A DNA stretch of 64,000 bases from Thalassospira tepidiphila MCCC 1A03514 (GTDB taxonomy: Bacteria; Pseudomonadota; Alphaproteobacteria; Rhodospirillales; Thalassospiraceae). Made by a program: the position numbers and the translations under genes. Positions 16,887 to 25,142 of this stretch are shown piece by piece (the stretch's first letter is position 1; each line of letters opens with the position of its first letter). The stretch lies in contig NZ_JPVZ01000003.1 in the NCBI RefSeq assembly GCF_001662875.1, positions 372,001-436,000 on the forward strand, given 5' to 3'. The notes under the pieces were generated by a model. That model was not told where the DNA came from and ran no database searches. It saw nothing but the letters and a program-made list of their open reading frames with translations.

Positions 16887-16916
16887 AAAGGCGGAGCCAT
16901 CTGGTTCCGCCTTTTT
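16887..16916 (+). terminator. Intrinsic terminator of argC
   Basis: AAAGGCGGAGCCA (16887-16899) pairs with TGGTTCCGCCTTT (one G-T pair), followed by further Ts. It lies 22 bp after the argC stop. Confidence 0.85.
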
Positions 16917-17038
16917 CGTTATCGGCGAAGCTTATCGGGCAATGGCCGAATTTTGCCAAAGCGGGCTTTCATGTCGGCCGGATCAACTTTAAACTGACGG
17001 CAACTCATTGAATGCCAGTTTGTGAAAGGTCCCATAGC

Positions 17039-17566
17039 ATGCGTTTGTCCTATCGCGGGGTGAAGCCCACCATTGATGAAACCGCCTTCATTGCACCCAA
17101 TGCGACGATCATTGGTGATGTTGAAATCGGGGCTGAGACCGGTATCTGGTTTGGCTGTGTTATTCGTGGCGATGTTCATGAAATCCGCATTGGATCACGC
17201 ACAAATATTCAGGACCTAACTATGGTGCATGTCGCCAAAGGCAAGTTCGGCACCTATATCGGCGATGACGTCACCATCGGCCATTCAGCGATCATTCATG
17301 CCTGCACGCTTGAAGATCGAAGCTTTGTCGGCATGGGCGCGACTGTGATGGATGGTTGCGTGATTGAGCAGGGCGGGATGCTGGGTGCCAATGCGCTTTT
17401 GGCACCGGGAAAACGCATTCCAGCCGGCGAACTTTGGGCCGGTGTTCCGGCGCGCAAGGTGCGGGATCTGACGCAGGAAGAAATCGAGTTCTTCAAGGTG
17501 TCGGCCGATCGCTATGCTGATCTTGCGCAGGAATATGTCAAATCGATCCCCGAGGACCTGGCATAA
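17039..17566 (+). CDS. Gamma-class carbonic anhydrase-like hexapeptide-repeat protein
   Basis: The 175-residue protein is a left-handed beta-helix of hexapeptide repeats (ATIIGDVEIGAETGIWFGCVIRGD, then IGDDVTIGHSAIIHACTLEDRSFVGMGATVMDGCVIEQGGMLGANALLAPGK). Zinc ligand histidines of the gamma-CA type are present in MVHVAKG and in IGHSAIIHA. It ends with a C-terminal helix (TQEEIEFFKVSADRYADLAQEYVKS). These YrdA/PaaY-like proteins are often annotated as carbonic anhydrases, but activity varies. The start at 17039 follows GAAAGGT; an in-frame ATG at 17012 would add nine unlikely residues. Confidence 0.9.
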   Translation: MRLSYRGVKPTIDETAFIAPNATIIGDVEIGAETGIWFGCVIRGDVHEIRIGSRTNIQDLTMVHVAKGKFGTYIGDDVTIGHSAIIHACTLEDRSFVGMGATVMDGCVIEQGGMLGANALLAPGKRIPAGELWAGVPARKVRDLTQEEIEFFKVSADRYADLAQEYVKSIPEDLA

Positions 17567-17781
17567 GGTCCACCAGCAATGCGTGTTACTGGACTGATGT
17601 CCTGTGATGCAGGTTATAGTCCGTGCGCGCTTGAATAAACGAATGTGAAGGAAGCCAAAGGCAGCCAGCCATTGACTTTGATCAAGGCAAGGAGCAATTG
17701 TGTGGGTGTAAATGAAAAGCGTTCGCGATTGAGCGATTGCGTGACCCTTGCCCGATAATCGACCAAATCAAAGTGTTTTCG

Positions 17782-19059
17782 ATGCCCCACAATCTTCGTT
17801 CGTCACTGCATCTAACCTCTGTTCTCGCCCTTATGGGCTGCTTTGCGGGTAGTCCTGCCTTGGCGGAAGATGCGTCGGCGATGCTGCATCGGCTTGCCGA
17901 TACGGGACATCGCAACACGGCAAGGGTGTCGGAAGTTGCGACGGCCACAGCGGCGCAGTCACCCTTTGAAGACCTGGCGGCACTGGGCGAAGCACTTTAT
18001 TTCGATACCAACCTTTCAGCCAATCGCTCCATGTCCTGCGCCACCTGCCACGATCCATCGACGGGATTCCGTGATCCGCGGGTCGATGTCGCAAGCGGGT
18101 CGTTTTCATTGGGCGATGATGGTGAAAGCCTTGGCGATCGTAATGCGCCGACCGCAAGCTATGCCAAATTCTCCCCGCCATTTCATGTGCGCGAAGATGG
18201 TGTCGCAGTTGGTGGCCAGTTCTGGGATGGACGGGCGATGGATCTGGCCGAACAGGCCGGTGGGCCACCACTAAACCCGATTGAAATGGGGATGCCTGAC
18301 AAGGCCAGCGTGGTTGCGCGTCTGCGCGAGGACGACGACTATGTCGCAGGCTTCAAGGCGTTGTTTGGCAATGATATCTGGTCGGATGCGGATCAAGCAT
18401 ATGGCGCGATGACAAAGGCGATTGCCGCTTTTGAAGAGGGTGATGAGTTCGCACCGTTCGACAGCAAATATGACCGCTTCCTGCGCGGCGAATACAAAAT
18501 GACGGCGCAGGAAGAGCTGGGTCGCGTCCTGTTCTTTTCGCAGCAATTTACCAATTGCAATACCTGCCACATGCTGAAAACCAGCCCGACGGCAGAGGGC
18601 GAAACTTTCACCAATTACGAATTCCACAATATCGGCGTGCCGCGCAATGTTGCGACGCGCGCTGCTGTCCGCAAGGATGTAGGATTTACCGATAACGGGT
18701 TGCTCGATAACGCCGCCATCGACGATCCGGTCTATCGCGGTAAATACAAAACCCCGTCACTGCGCAATGTGGCGGTGACAGGGCCCTATATGCATAACGG
18801 GGTCTTTGCCGATCTTGAGACGGTGGTTCGGTTCTATAACAAATATAACAGCAAGGCCGAGATCAATCAGACCAACCCGGAAACCGGTAAGCCGTGGGGC
18901 GAACCGGAAGTCGCCGAAACCATTTCGCTTAAAGAGCTTGAGCAGGGCGATGCCCTTGATGAAAAGCGCATCGATGCCATTGTCGCCTTCCTCAAGACAT
19001 TGACCGACGCGCGCTATGAACCGCTTTTGGAACAGCAACAGGCTGCCAAAGAAAACTAG
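17782..19059 (+). CDS. Periplasmic di-heme cytochrome c peroxidase (CcpA/MauG family)
   Basis: The enzyme reduces hydrogen peroxide with electrons from cytochrome c, or performs MauG-like oxidation. From ATG 17782 the 425-residue product has a signal peptide (LTSVLALMGCFAGSPALAED). It has two c-heme motifs, CATCH in MSCATCHDPSTGF and CNTCH in TNCNTCHMLKT, about 170 residues apart, as the family requires. The segment YKTPSLRNVAVTGPYMHNGVFADLETVVRFYN is the conserved C-terminal region with the distal heme ligand Met. The gene is monocistronic; its stop overlaps the stop of the convergent dehydrogenase gene by two bases. Confidence 0.93.
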   Translation: MPHNLRSSLHLTSVLALMGCFAGSPALAEDASAMLHRLADTGHRNTARVSEVATATAAQSPFEDLAALGEALYFDTNLSANRSMSCATCHDPSTGFRDPRVDVASGSFSLGDDGESLGDRNAPTASYAKFSPPFHVREDGVAVGGQFWDGRAMDLAEQAGGPPLNPIEMGMPDKASVVARLREDDDYVAGFKALFGNDIWSDADQAYGAMTKAIAAFEEGDEFAPFDSKYDRFLRGEYKMTAQEELGRVLFFSQQFTNCNTCHMLKTSPTAEGETFTNYEFHNIGVPRNVATRAAVRKDVGFTDNGLLDNAAIDDPVYRGKYKTPSLRNVAVTGPYMHNGVFADLETVVRFYNKYNSKAEINQTNPETGKPWGEPEVAETISLKELEQGDALDEKRIDAIVAFLKTLTDARYEPLLEQQQAAKEN

Positions 19060-19931
19060 GCTTTCAGCGTTTCAATCACCGCACTTTGTGCCAGATCGCC
19101 AAGGCCGGACTTTGTCGCCTTTTCAAAGACTTCATAGGCACTTTGGCCAACGGGTGTCGACATGCCGAGGTCCTTGACAAGCGCAAGGGCATAGGATGCG
19201 TCCTTGGCGCGCAAGGCATTGGTGAAGTGGATGTTTTCGTGATGATTGCCGCTGACCATGCCTGGAACGGTCATAAGGCCGGACCCACTGGCATTTGCGC
19301 CGATGGCAAAGGTATCGGCAACGGTTTGGCCATCAAGCCCAGCCTTCTGCGCGACCGCAACCAGTTCGGCAGCGGCGGCGATATGAACAGCGCCGAGCAA
19401 GTTGTGCATCAGCTTGTAAACCGTGCCCGATCCGATTGGACCGAAATGAATGGTCTTTTTGCCGGTGTCATTGAGGATCGGGGTGATGCGATCAAGCGTT
19501 GCGGGCGCGGTCCCGATCAAAAAGATGGTGTTGCCGGCTTCAACATCGGCGGGAATGCCTGTTACCGGGCTATCAACATATCGAACACCCGCGGCCTCGA
19601 TCGTTTTTGAAAGCTCAAGCACAAAGGCGTGCGACAGGGTGGAGCATTCAATCGCAATGCTGTCTTTTCGCATGGCGGCAAGCGCACCATCATCGCCCAG
19701 CCAAACAGAGCGTGCTGCCGCGTCATCAGACATAAATGAAATCACGGTATCGACATCTTTGGCGGCCATTGCCGGTGTGTCGCAGGCGACCGCACCAAGG
19801 GTAACAAGCGGTTCAAGTTTGGCTTTGTTTCTGTTCCAGACCTTGACGTCATATCCCTTTGACATCAGGCGTTTGATCATCGCCGATGCCATGCGGCCAG
19901 CGCCAAGAATGCCGATTGTGTGGGCCATCAC
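19056..19931 (-). CDS. NAD(P)-dependent oxidoreductase, 3-hydroxyisobutyrate dehydrogenase family
   Basis: The 291-residue product begins with the dinucleotide-binding motif TIGILGAGRMASAMIKRLMSKGYDVKVWNRN; the consensus GLGxMGxxM is here GAGRMASAM. Family landmarks follow: VDTVISFMSDDAAARSVWLG, VRYVDSPVTGIPADVEAG (substrate loop), and the catalytic lysine in GSGTVYKLMHNLLGAVHIAAAAE. Members act on beta-hydroxy acids, for example 3-hydroxyisobutyrate, tartronate semialdehyde or succinic semialdehyde; the substrate cannot be told from sequence alone. Both starts MM at the N-terminus are possible. The gene converges on the cytochrome peroxidase gene with overlapping stops. Confidence 0.88.
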   Translation of the reverse strand: MMAHTIGILGAGRMASAMIKRLMSKGYDVKVWNRNKAKLEPLVTLGAVACDTPAMAAKDVDTVISFMSDDAAARSVWLGDDGALAAMRKDSIAIECSTLSHAFVLELSKTIEAAGVRYVDSPVTGIPADVEAGNTIFLIGTAPATLDRITPILNDTGKKTIHFGPIGSGTVYKLMHNLLGAVHIAAAAELVAVAQKAGLDGQTVADTFAIGANASGSGLMTVPGMVSGNHHENIHFTNALRAKDASYALALVKDLGMSTPVGQSAYEVFEKATKSGLGDLAQSAVIETLKA

Positions 19932-19951
19932 TATTCCCTTGGATCTATTCG

Positions 19952-19987
19952 GATAAAAGAAAACGGTCTGCCATGATGGCAGACCGT
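19952..19987 (-). terminator. Intrinsic terminator of phaC
   Basis: ACGGTCTGCC (19963-19972) and GGCAGACCGT (19978-19987) form a perfect 10-bp stem with a five-base loop. On the minus strand it is followed by TTTTCTTTTA. It lies 31 bp beyond the phaC stop. Confidence 0.85.
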
Positions 19988-20017
19988 GAAAATGTGTCAG
20001 GGTGGTCTGCGATCAGA

Positions 20018-21820
20018 TCAGGACAAGCTCACTTTGACATACTCGCCCGGTGCCGGGCCAATGACCTTGAGCTTGCCATCGCCCGGTTTGCGGGCATCGA
20101 CCTTGCCACCGGCACGACGGCCGACCCAGTTTTGCCAATCGGTCCACCAGGATCCTTCATGCTGGGCGGCCTTGGCCATCCAGTCTTCGGGATTGGCCGG
20201 ATTGCGATTGTACGTCCAATAGCAATATTTCTTGGCCGCAGGCGGGTTGACTACACCGGCAATATGGCCCGATGCCGACAGCACGAATTTGACTTGGCCA
20301 GACATCAATTGCGTCCCGGCATAGGTTGCCTGCCACGGTGCGATGTGGTCTTCGCGGGTTGACAGGAAATAGACCGGGATTTTGATGTCACGCAGATCAA
20401 TCGGCTCGCCAAAGATCTTGATGCCGCCCGGTTCACGCAACAGGTTCTTGTTATACATATTGCGCAAATAGAAGCTGTGCATTGCCTTGGGCATGCGCGT
20501 GGAATCGGAGTTCCAGTACAGAAGATCAAACGGGAACGGATCCTTGCCCAGCATGTAGTTGGATACAACAAACGACCAGATCAGATCATTGGCGCGCAGC
20601 ATGTTAAACGACATCGACATATCGCGCCCGTCAAGGTAGCCCTCTTTGGACATCTTGTGTTCAAGGCTTTTGATCTGTTCGTCATCAACAAAGACCGAAA
20701 GTTCGCCCGACTTTTCAAAATCGGTCAGGGTGGTCAGGAAGGTTGCGGATTTGACCCGGTCATCCCCTGTTTTCGCCATATAGGCCAATGTCGAGGCCAG
20801 AAGCGTGCCGCCAAGGCAATAGCCGATCGCGTTGACTTCATTCTCGCCGGTGGCCTGTTCGATCATGTCAAGGGCGGCAAGAACGCCTTCCTTGGCGTAA
20901 TCTTCAAATGACTTTTCGGCAAGTTCGCTGTCCGGGTTAACCCAGGACAGGACAAACACCGTGTGACCCTGATCAACCGCCCATTTGATGAAGGAGTTTT
21001 CCGGGCGCAGATCAAGAATGTAGTATTTGTTGATCCATGGCGGGACGATAACAAGTGGCCGTTTTGCAACCTTGTCGGTGCTTGGCTTGTATTGCAGAAG
21101 TTCCATCAACGGCGTTTTGCCGACAACTGATCCTTCGGTGGTGGCAACGTTTTCGCCAACCTTGAAGGCATCAAGATCGGTCATGCGGATTTGCAGTTTG
21201 CCCTTGCCGCGTTCAAGGTCCTCCAGAAGGTTTTGCAACCCCTTAAGCAGGTTTTCGCCACCAGATTCGATTGTGGTCCGTATGACTTCCGGATTGGTCA
21301 TCAGGAAGTTGGTCGGCGAAATCGCATCGACGAATTGGCGGGTGTAAAATTCGACTTTCTGTGCGGTTTTATCGTCAAGCCCGTCCACGTCGTGGACAAC
21401 GTTTTGCATCCATTGGGATGACAGGAGATATGACTGCTTGATGAAATCAAACAGTTCATTGTTTTCCCATGCCTCGTCACGGAATCGACGATCCCCCTTT
21501 TGCGGGGAGACAACCGGTTCGGCTTCTTCGCCCATCATACGCAGGGTGGTGTTGTGCCACAGGGTATAATATTGCTGCCAAAGCTCCATCTGGGCTTCGA
21601 CCAGCTTGACCGGGTTTTGCATCATGTGCGTGGTCAATTCGGCAAAGGCAGAGCCGATATTAAGTGGGTCCGGGTCGGATATTTCCGGATCTTCTGCCTG
21701 CTTTGCCAGGAATTCAGACACAAGTCGTTGACTTTTCTCAGCAATCTCTGCCATAGCGGCAGAGAGCTTTTCGGGATCCGGATGTTTGTTTTCAGTTTCG
21801 ATGGCCTGTTGATCGCTCAT
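20018..21820 (-). CDS. phaC: Class I poly(3-hydroxyalkanoate) synthase
   Basis: PhaC polymerises (R)-3-hydroxyacyl-CoA into PHA storage granules. The start at 21820 gives MSDQQAIETE and 600 residues, normal for class I. The lipase-box-like sequence is GYCLGG with the nucleophile Cys335; the catalytic Asp is Asp491 in STREDHIAPW and the His is His519 in SASGHIAGVVNPP. The N-terminal domain (to about residue 200) is the class I type, with WQQYYTLWHNTTLRMMG and DRRFRDEAWENNELFDFIKQSYLL. No phaA, phaB or phasin gene is close by. The gene is single and has a strong terminator. Confidence 0.97.
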   Translation of the reverse strand: MSDQQAIETENKHPDPEKLSAAMAEIAEKSQRLVSEFLAKQAEDPEISDPDPLNIGSAFAELTTHMMQNPVKLVEAQMELWQQYYTLWHNTTLRMMGEEAEPVVSPQKGDRRFRDEAWENNELFDFIKQSYLLSSQWMQNVVHDVDGLDDKTAQKVEFYTRQFVDAISPTNFLMTNPEVIRTTIESGGENLLKGLQNLLEDLERGKGKLQIRMTDLDAFKVGENVATTEGSVVGKTPLMELLQYKPSTDKVAKRPLVIVPPWINKYYILDLRPENSFIKWAVDQGHTVFVLSWVNPDSELAEKSFEDYAKEGVLAALDMIEQATGENEVNAIGYCLGGTLLASTLAYMAKTGDDRVKSATFLTTLTDFEKSGELSVFVDDEQIKSLEHKMSKEGYLDGRDMSMSFNMLRANDLIWSFVVSNYMLGKDPFPFDLLYWNSDSTRMPKAMHSFYLRNMYNKNLLREPGGIKIFGEPIDLRDIKIPVYFLSTREDHIAPWQATYAGTQLMSGQVKFVLSASGHIAGVVNPPAAKKYCYWTYNRNPANPEDWMAKAAQHEGSWWTDWQNWVGRRAGGKVDARKPGDGKLKVIGPAPGEYVKVSLS

Positions 21821-22081
21821 GGGGCATTCCCTTATGATACCGCCGCGGATACAAGGTAACTTCAGAACATTTTTGCGTCTTTGCAATATCGCAAGACTTT
21901 TGACGTTCTATGTTCCGGGTATCCGATTGACGTTCCGGGTTGAAACTTTGCTTGATCCCAAGCTTATCATGGCCTTAGCCTAGCGCGTCGTTTAGGGGTA
22001 GTACAAGAATTATAAGGTGACGTTTTTGCGGATTGATTTAATGCAGACGTCGTCCAACTGAATTTGGAGCAGCGAAAAGAA

Positions 22082-23434
22082 ATGGGCGTTCTGAAATCGA
22101 CCACCGGGCAGGGGGCTTGGCAGGAGACTGCAAGGGGGAAGCTGCGGGTATTGCTGCAGACGGGCTCGGCCCTGGCTGTGGTGCTGACACTTGGCGCCTG
22201 TTCTTCGGTTCCCGATGCGATCAATCCGGTCGAGTGGGGCAAATCCGTCGGTGACATGTTTGATGGCGAAGATGAAGAGCGCGCCGTCAAATCCGACGAA
22301 GCCATTCCGGGTGAAGATGGCGAATACCCGAACCTTTCCGACACGCCCGCTAAACCGGTTGTCACCGGCGATGCAGAACGTGATGCACTGGTTGCCGGCC
22401 TGGCCGCAGACCGCCAGAATGCCCAGTATGAGCAGGGTGGCCGCCGTCAAAGCAGCCCGCCTGTGAACGCGCTGCAAGCCGCACCGGCAGCACCGGTGTC
22501 GCAACCCGCGATCAATCCGGCACCGACAACACCGGTTTCCAGCAGTTCAATGGCCGATACCGGCAGTTCTGCGGCGGCAGCTGCCACCACAAGCGCGGTA
22601 ACCTCTGCACCAAGCGGCTCCAAGATTGCCGACGAATGGAATGCAAAATCACCTTCCAGTGGCCCGGTCCCGACGCCAGAAGCCCCGCCTGCAGCACCGA
22701 CTGCGGCCCAGGGGGCTGATGCCCGGGCCCAGCAGCTCGCAGCCTATGAGGCAGCACAGGCCGCGCAGAGTGGACAGTCTGCACAACAGACCAGTGCGGG
22801 TACTCCTGTATCGTCTGGTGATCCGGTCATGGATCAGTATCAGCGTCGTCTGGCCGAAGGTCAGGGCGTGTTTGCCAACGAACCGGCGCCAGTGCAGACC
22901 CAGGAATTTGATTATTCGATGTATTCCGACAATGGTTCGGTGATCGTCGATGAAAGCCAGTTGGGCGGGGCGGAGCCGATGTATGGCGACTCCGCATCTT
23001 ATGACATGACGGTCACCAACGATGCGCTGGCATCGCGCCTCGGTGTGCAGTCGATTGATCAGGCTGGCCCGGCTGTCAGTGAAGTGCAGATCGCACAGAT
23101 CCAGTTCGCGCACGGTTCGACCAACCTTGGTGGTGCTGATTACAACGTGCTTGAACAGGTTGCGGCAACCTGGCAGCAGACCAGCGGCTTTATCCGCGTG
23201 ATTGGTCATGCGTCGATGCGTACAGGCAATATGTCGCTTGAACAGCACCTGGCGGTAAACCGCCGCGTGTCCGAAGGCCGTGCAGCGGCCGTTGTGTCGC
23301 GTTTGATTGAGCTTGGCGTCAATCCGAATGCGATCTTTGTCGGTGCGGATGGCTCGGCCGATCCGCGCTACTACGAAGGCGTTCCGGCGGGCGAAGCCGG
23401 CAACCGCCGTGTCGAGATTTATCTGGATTACTGA
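22082..23434 (+). CDS. OmpA-family lipoprotein
   Basis: The 450-residue product starts at ATG 22082. It has a lipoprotein signal (LLQTGSALAVVLTLGAC, with the lipid-modified cysteine near residue 40). A long, low-complexity Ala/Pro/Ser/Gln-rich linker of about 200 residues follows. The C-terminal OmpA-like peptidoglycan-binding domain reads IQFAHGSTNLGGADYNVLEQVAATWQQ, IRVIGHASMRTGN, NRRVSEGRAAAVVSRLIELGVNPNAIFVGADGSADP, and GNRRVEIYLDY. The layout fits an outer-membrane lipoprotein tied to peptidoglycan through a flexible spacer. The long linker is unusual compared with Pal. Confidence 0.88.
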   Translation: MGVLKSTTGQGAWQETARGKLRVLLQTGSALAVVLTLGACSSVPDAINPVEWGKSVGDMFDGEDEERAVKSDEAIPGEDGEYPNLSDTPAKPVVTGDAERDALVAGLAADRQNAQYEQGGRRQSSPPVNALQAAPAAPVSQPAINPAPTTPVSSSSMADTGSSAAAAATTSAVTSAPSGSKIADEWNAKSPSSGPVPTPEAPPAAPTAAQGADARAQQLAAYEAAQAAQSGQSAQQTSAGTPVSSGDPVMDQYQRRLAEGQGVFANEPAPVQTQEFDYSMYSDNGSVIVDESQLGGAEPMYGDSASYDMTVTNDALASRLGVQSIDQAGPAVSEVQIAQIQFAHGSTNLGGADYNVLEQVAATWQQTSGFIRVIGHASMRTGNMSLEQHLAVNRRVSEGRAAAVVSRLIELGVNPNAIFVGADGSADPRYYEGVPAGEAGNRRVEIYLDY

Positions 23435-23778
23435 TCACGTCGATTAGAACAGTTCAGAACGAAACAGCAAAACGCGGAGGGAGAAATCCTTCCGCGTTTT
23501 TTGCGTTTGGGCATCGTACGTGCGGGATCGCGGGTGCCGAAATGGTCGGGTTTTTGCCGTCAGCCTGACGTCACCCGGTCCTTTACCCGCCGTAAATCGC
23601 ATTTATGCGTATTTTCCGCGCATTAATTCGTTGAGTATGATTTCAAGAAAAGGTACATCCTTCGAATTGTACGCTATTAATGGCCTCAATAACGGGTCTA
23701 AACGCAACTTTCGAGAAATCGAGGATATGCTTTTCGCATAAAATTCGAATTTCAGTGATTTGACGAGGAAACAGGATA
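23435..23778. other. Gap between the OmpA-like gene and the aminotransferase gene
   Basis: The 344-bp stretch holds the terminator at 23469 and then an AT-rich region. A 73-codon frame at 23520-23741 has no family pattern or good ribosome binding site and is not supported. The promoter of the aminotransferase gene should lie in the last 150 bp. Confidence 0.5.
23469..23504 (+). terminator. Intrinsic terminator of the OmpA-family gene
   Basis: AAAACGCGGAGG and the complementary CCTTCCGCGTTTT form a stem around a short loop, followed by a T run (TTTTTT). Confidence 0.85.
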
Positions 23779-25020
23779 ATGTCGCAGGACTTCCACCGCA
23801 TAAAACGTCTACCGCCTTATGTATTCGCAGAAGTAAATGCGATGAAGGCGGCGGCGCGGCGAGCGGGGGAGGACATTATTGATTTCGGCATGGGCAACCC
23901 AGACCCTGCGACCCCACAGCATATCGTCGACAAGCTGGTTGAGACGGTCCAGAACCCGCGCACCCATGGCTATTCGATGTCGCGCGGCATTCCCGGCCTG
24001 CGCAAGGCTTTGGCAGCCTATTACGGTCGTCGCTTTGGCGTGGATATTGATCCGGAAACCGAAACCGTTGTGACCCTTGGTTCCAAGGAAGGTTTGGCAA
24101 ACCTGGCTGCTGCGATCACAAGCCCGGGTGACATCTTTTTGGTGCCAAACCCGTCCTATCCGATCCATGCGTTCGGCTTCATCATTGCAGGCGCAGCATT
24201 GCGCCATATCCCGATTGGTCACGATGATCAGGGGACGTTCAATACCGAAAGCTTTATGGATCAGCTTCATCGCGCGGTGAAACACTCGGTCCCGAAGCCA
24301 AGTGCGGTTGTACTGAACTTCCCGGCCAACCCGACCGCTCTTGTGGTGGATCTGGCGTTCTATCAGGAAGTTGTCGATTTCTGCCGCAAGCATGAAATCT
24401 ATGTGCTCTCAGATATTGCCTATTCCGAGATTTATTTTGATGGCAATCCGCCGCCCTCGATCCTGCAGTGCCAAGGGGCAAAGGATATCGCCGTTGAATT
24501 CTATTCGCTGTCGAAAACCTATTCGATGGCGGGTTGGCGTATCGGTTTTGCCACCGGCAATAAAAAGCTGATTAACGCACTGACCCGCATCAAGTCATAC
24601 CTTGATTACGGTGCCTTTACCCCGGTTCAGGTCGCCGCAACCGCGGCGCTCAACGGTCCGCAGGATTGCGTCGAGGAATTCCGCAACCTGTACCGCGAAC
24701 GCCGCGATATCTTTATCGAAGGGGCGCAAAGTGCCGGTTGGGAAATCCCAAGCCCGGCGGCAACCATGTTTGCCTGGGCACCGATCCCCGATGCGTTTGC
24801 CGAACTGGGTTCGCTTGATTTTTCCAAGCTGCTTTTGCAGGAGGCAGGTGTTGCCGTGGCACCGGGTCTTGGCTTTGGCGAGTATGGTGATCGCCATGTG
24901 CGTATCGCGCTTGTGGAAAACAAGCACCGCATTCGTCAGGCCAATCGCAACATCAAACAGTTCTTTGCCAAATGCCCCGATGCAGAATCTGCACGTGAAC
25001 TGTTGAAGAAATCCGTCTGA
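23779..25020 (+). CDS. Class I/II PLP aminotransferase (LL-DAP aminotransferase/AlaC-like)
   Basis: The 413-residue product is a fold type I PLP enzyme. It has FGMGNPDPATP at the N-terminus, YSMSRGIPGLRKALAAYY, the cofactor site NFPANPTALVVD, DIAYSEIYFDG, and the Schiff-base lysine in YSLSKTYSMAGWRIGFATG. The closest pattern I know is that of the AlaC-like alanine/glutamate-pyruvate aminotransferases, often labelled LL-diaminopimelate aminotransferases. It lies directly upstream of hom, an arrangement common in alphaproteobacteria and consistent with a role in alanine or aspartate-family amino acid metabolism. A terminator between the two genes suggests separate control. Confidence 0.88.
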   Translation: MSQDFHRIKRLPPYVFAEVNAMKAAARRAGEDIIDFGMGNPDPATPQHIVDKLVETVQNPRTHGYSMSRGIPGLRKALAAYYGRRFGVDIDPETETVVTLGSKEGLANLAAAITSPGDIFLVPNPSYPIHAFGFIIAGAALRHIPIGHDDQGTFNTESFMDQLHRAVKHSVPKPSAVVLNFPANPTALVVDLAFYQEVVDFCRKHEIYVLSDIAYSEIYFDGNPPPSILQCQGAKDIAVEFYSLSKTYSMAGWRIGFATGNKKLINALTRIKSYLDYGAFTPVQVAATAALNGPQDCVEEFRNLYRERRDIFIEGAQSAGWEIPSPAATMFAWAPIPDAFAELGSLDFSKLLLQEAGVAVAPGLGFGEYGDRHVRIALVENKHRIRQANRNIKQFFAKCPDAESARELLKKSV

Positions 25021-25044
25021 TATCTCATAAAGCATTCTGTGTTT

Positions 25045-25072
25045 CGCCCGGGACATGTCCCGGGCGTTCTGT
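25045..25072 (+). terminator. Intrinsic terminator after the aminotransferase gene
   Basis: CGCCCGGGAC-at-GTCCCGGGCG (25045-25066) is a perfect palindrome followed by TTCTGTT. The T run is short, so read-through to hom is possible. Confidence 0.65.
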
Positions 25073-25142
25073 TATCAGGGCGCTGTGATCTTTTTTGATC
25101 ACGGGCGGAGCCAAAGATGTAACCACGCGACAAGGAGTTATC

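Noticed and set aside
15551..16900. 449-codon minus-strand frame opposite argC
   Set aside because: It is the antisense shadow of argC and the preceding gene; the protein has no family pattern, while argC is certain.
19056..19059. Overlapping stops of two convergent genes as a sign of truncation
   Set aside because: Both proteins have full family length and normal C-termini; tight convergent packing is ordinary.
23520..23741. 73-codon frame in the gap before the aminotransferase
   Set aside because: No ribosome binding site, odd composition and no family pattern.
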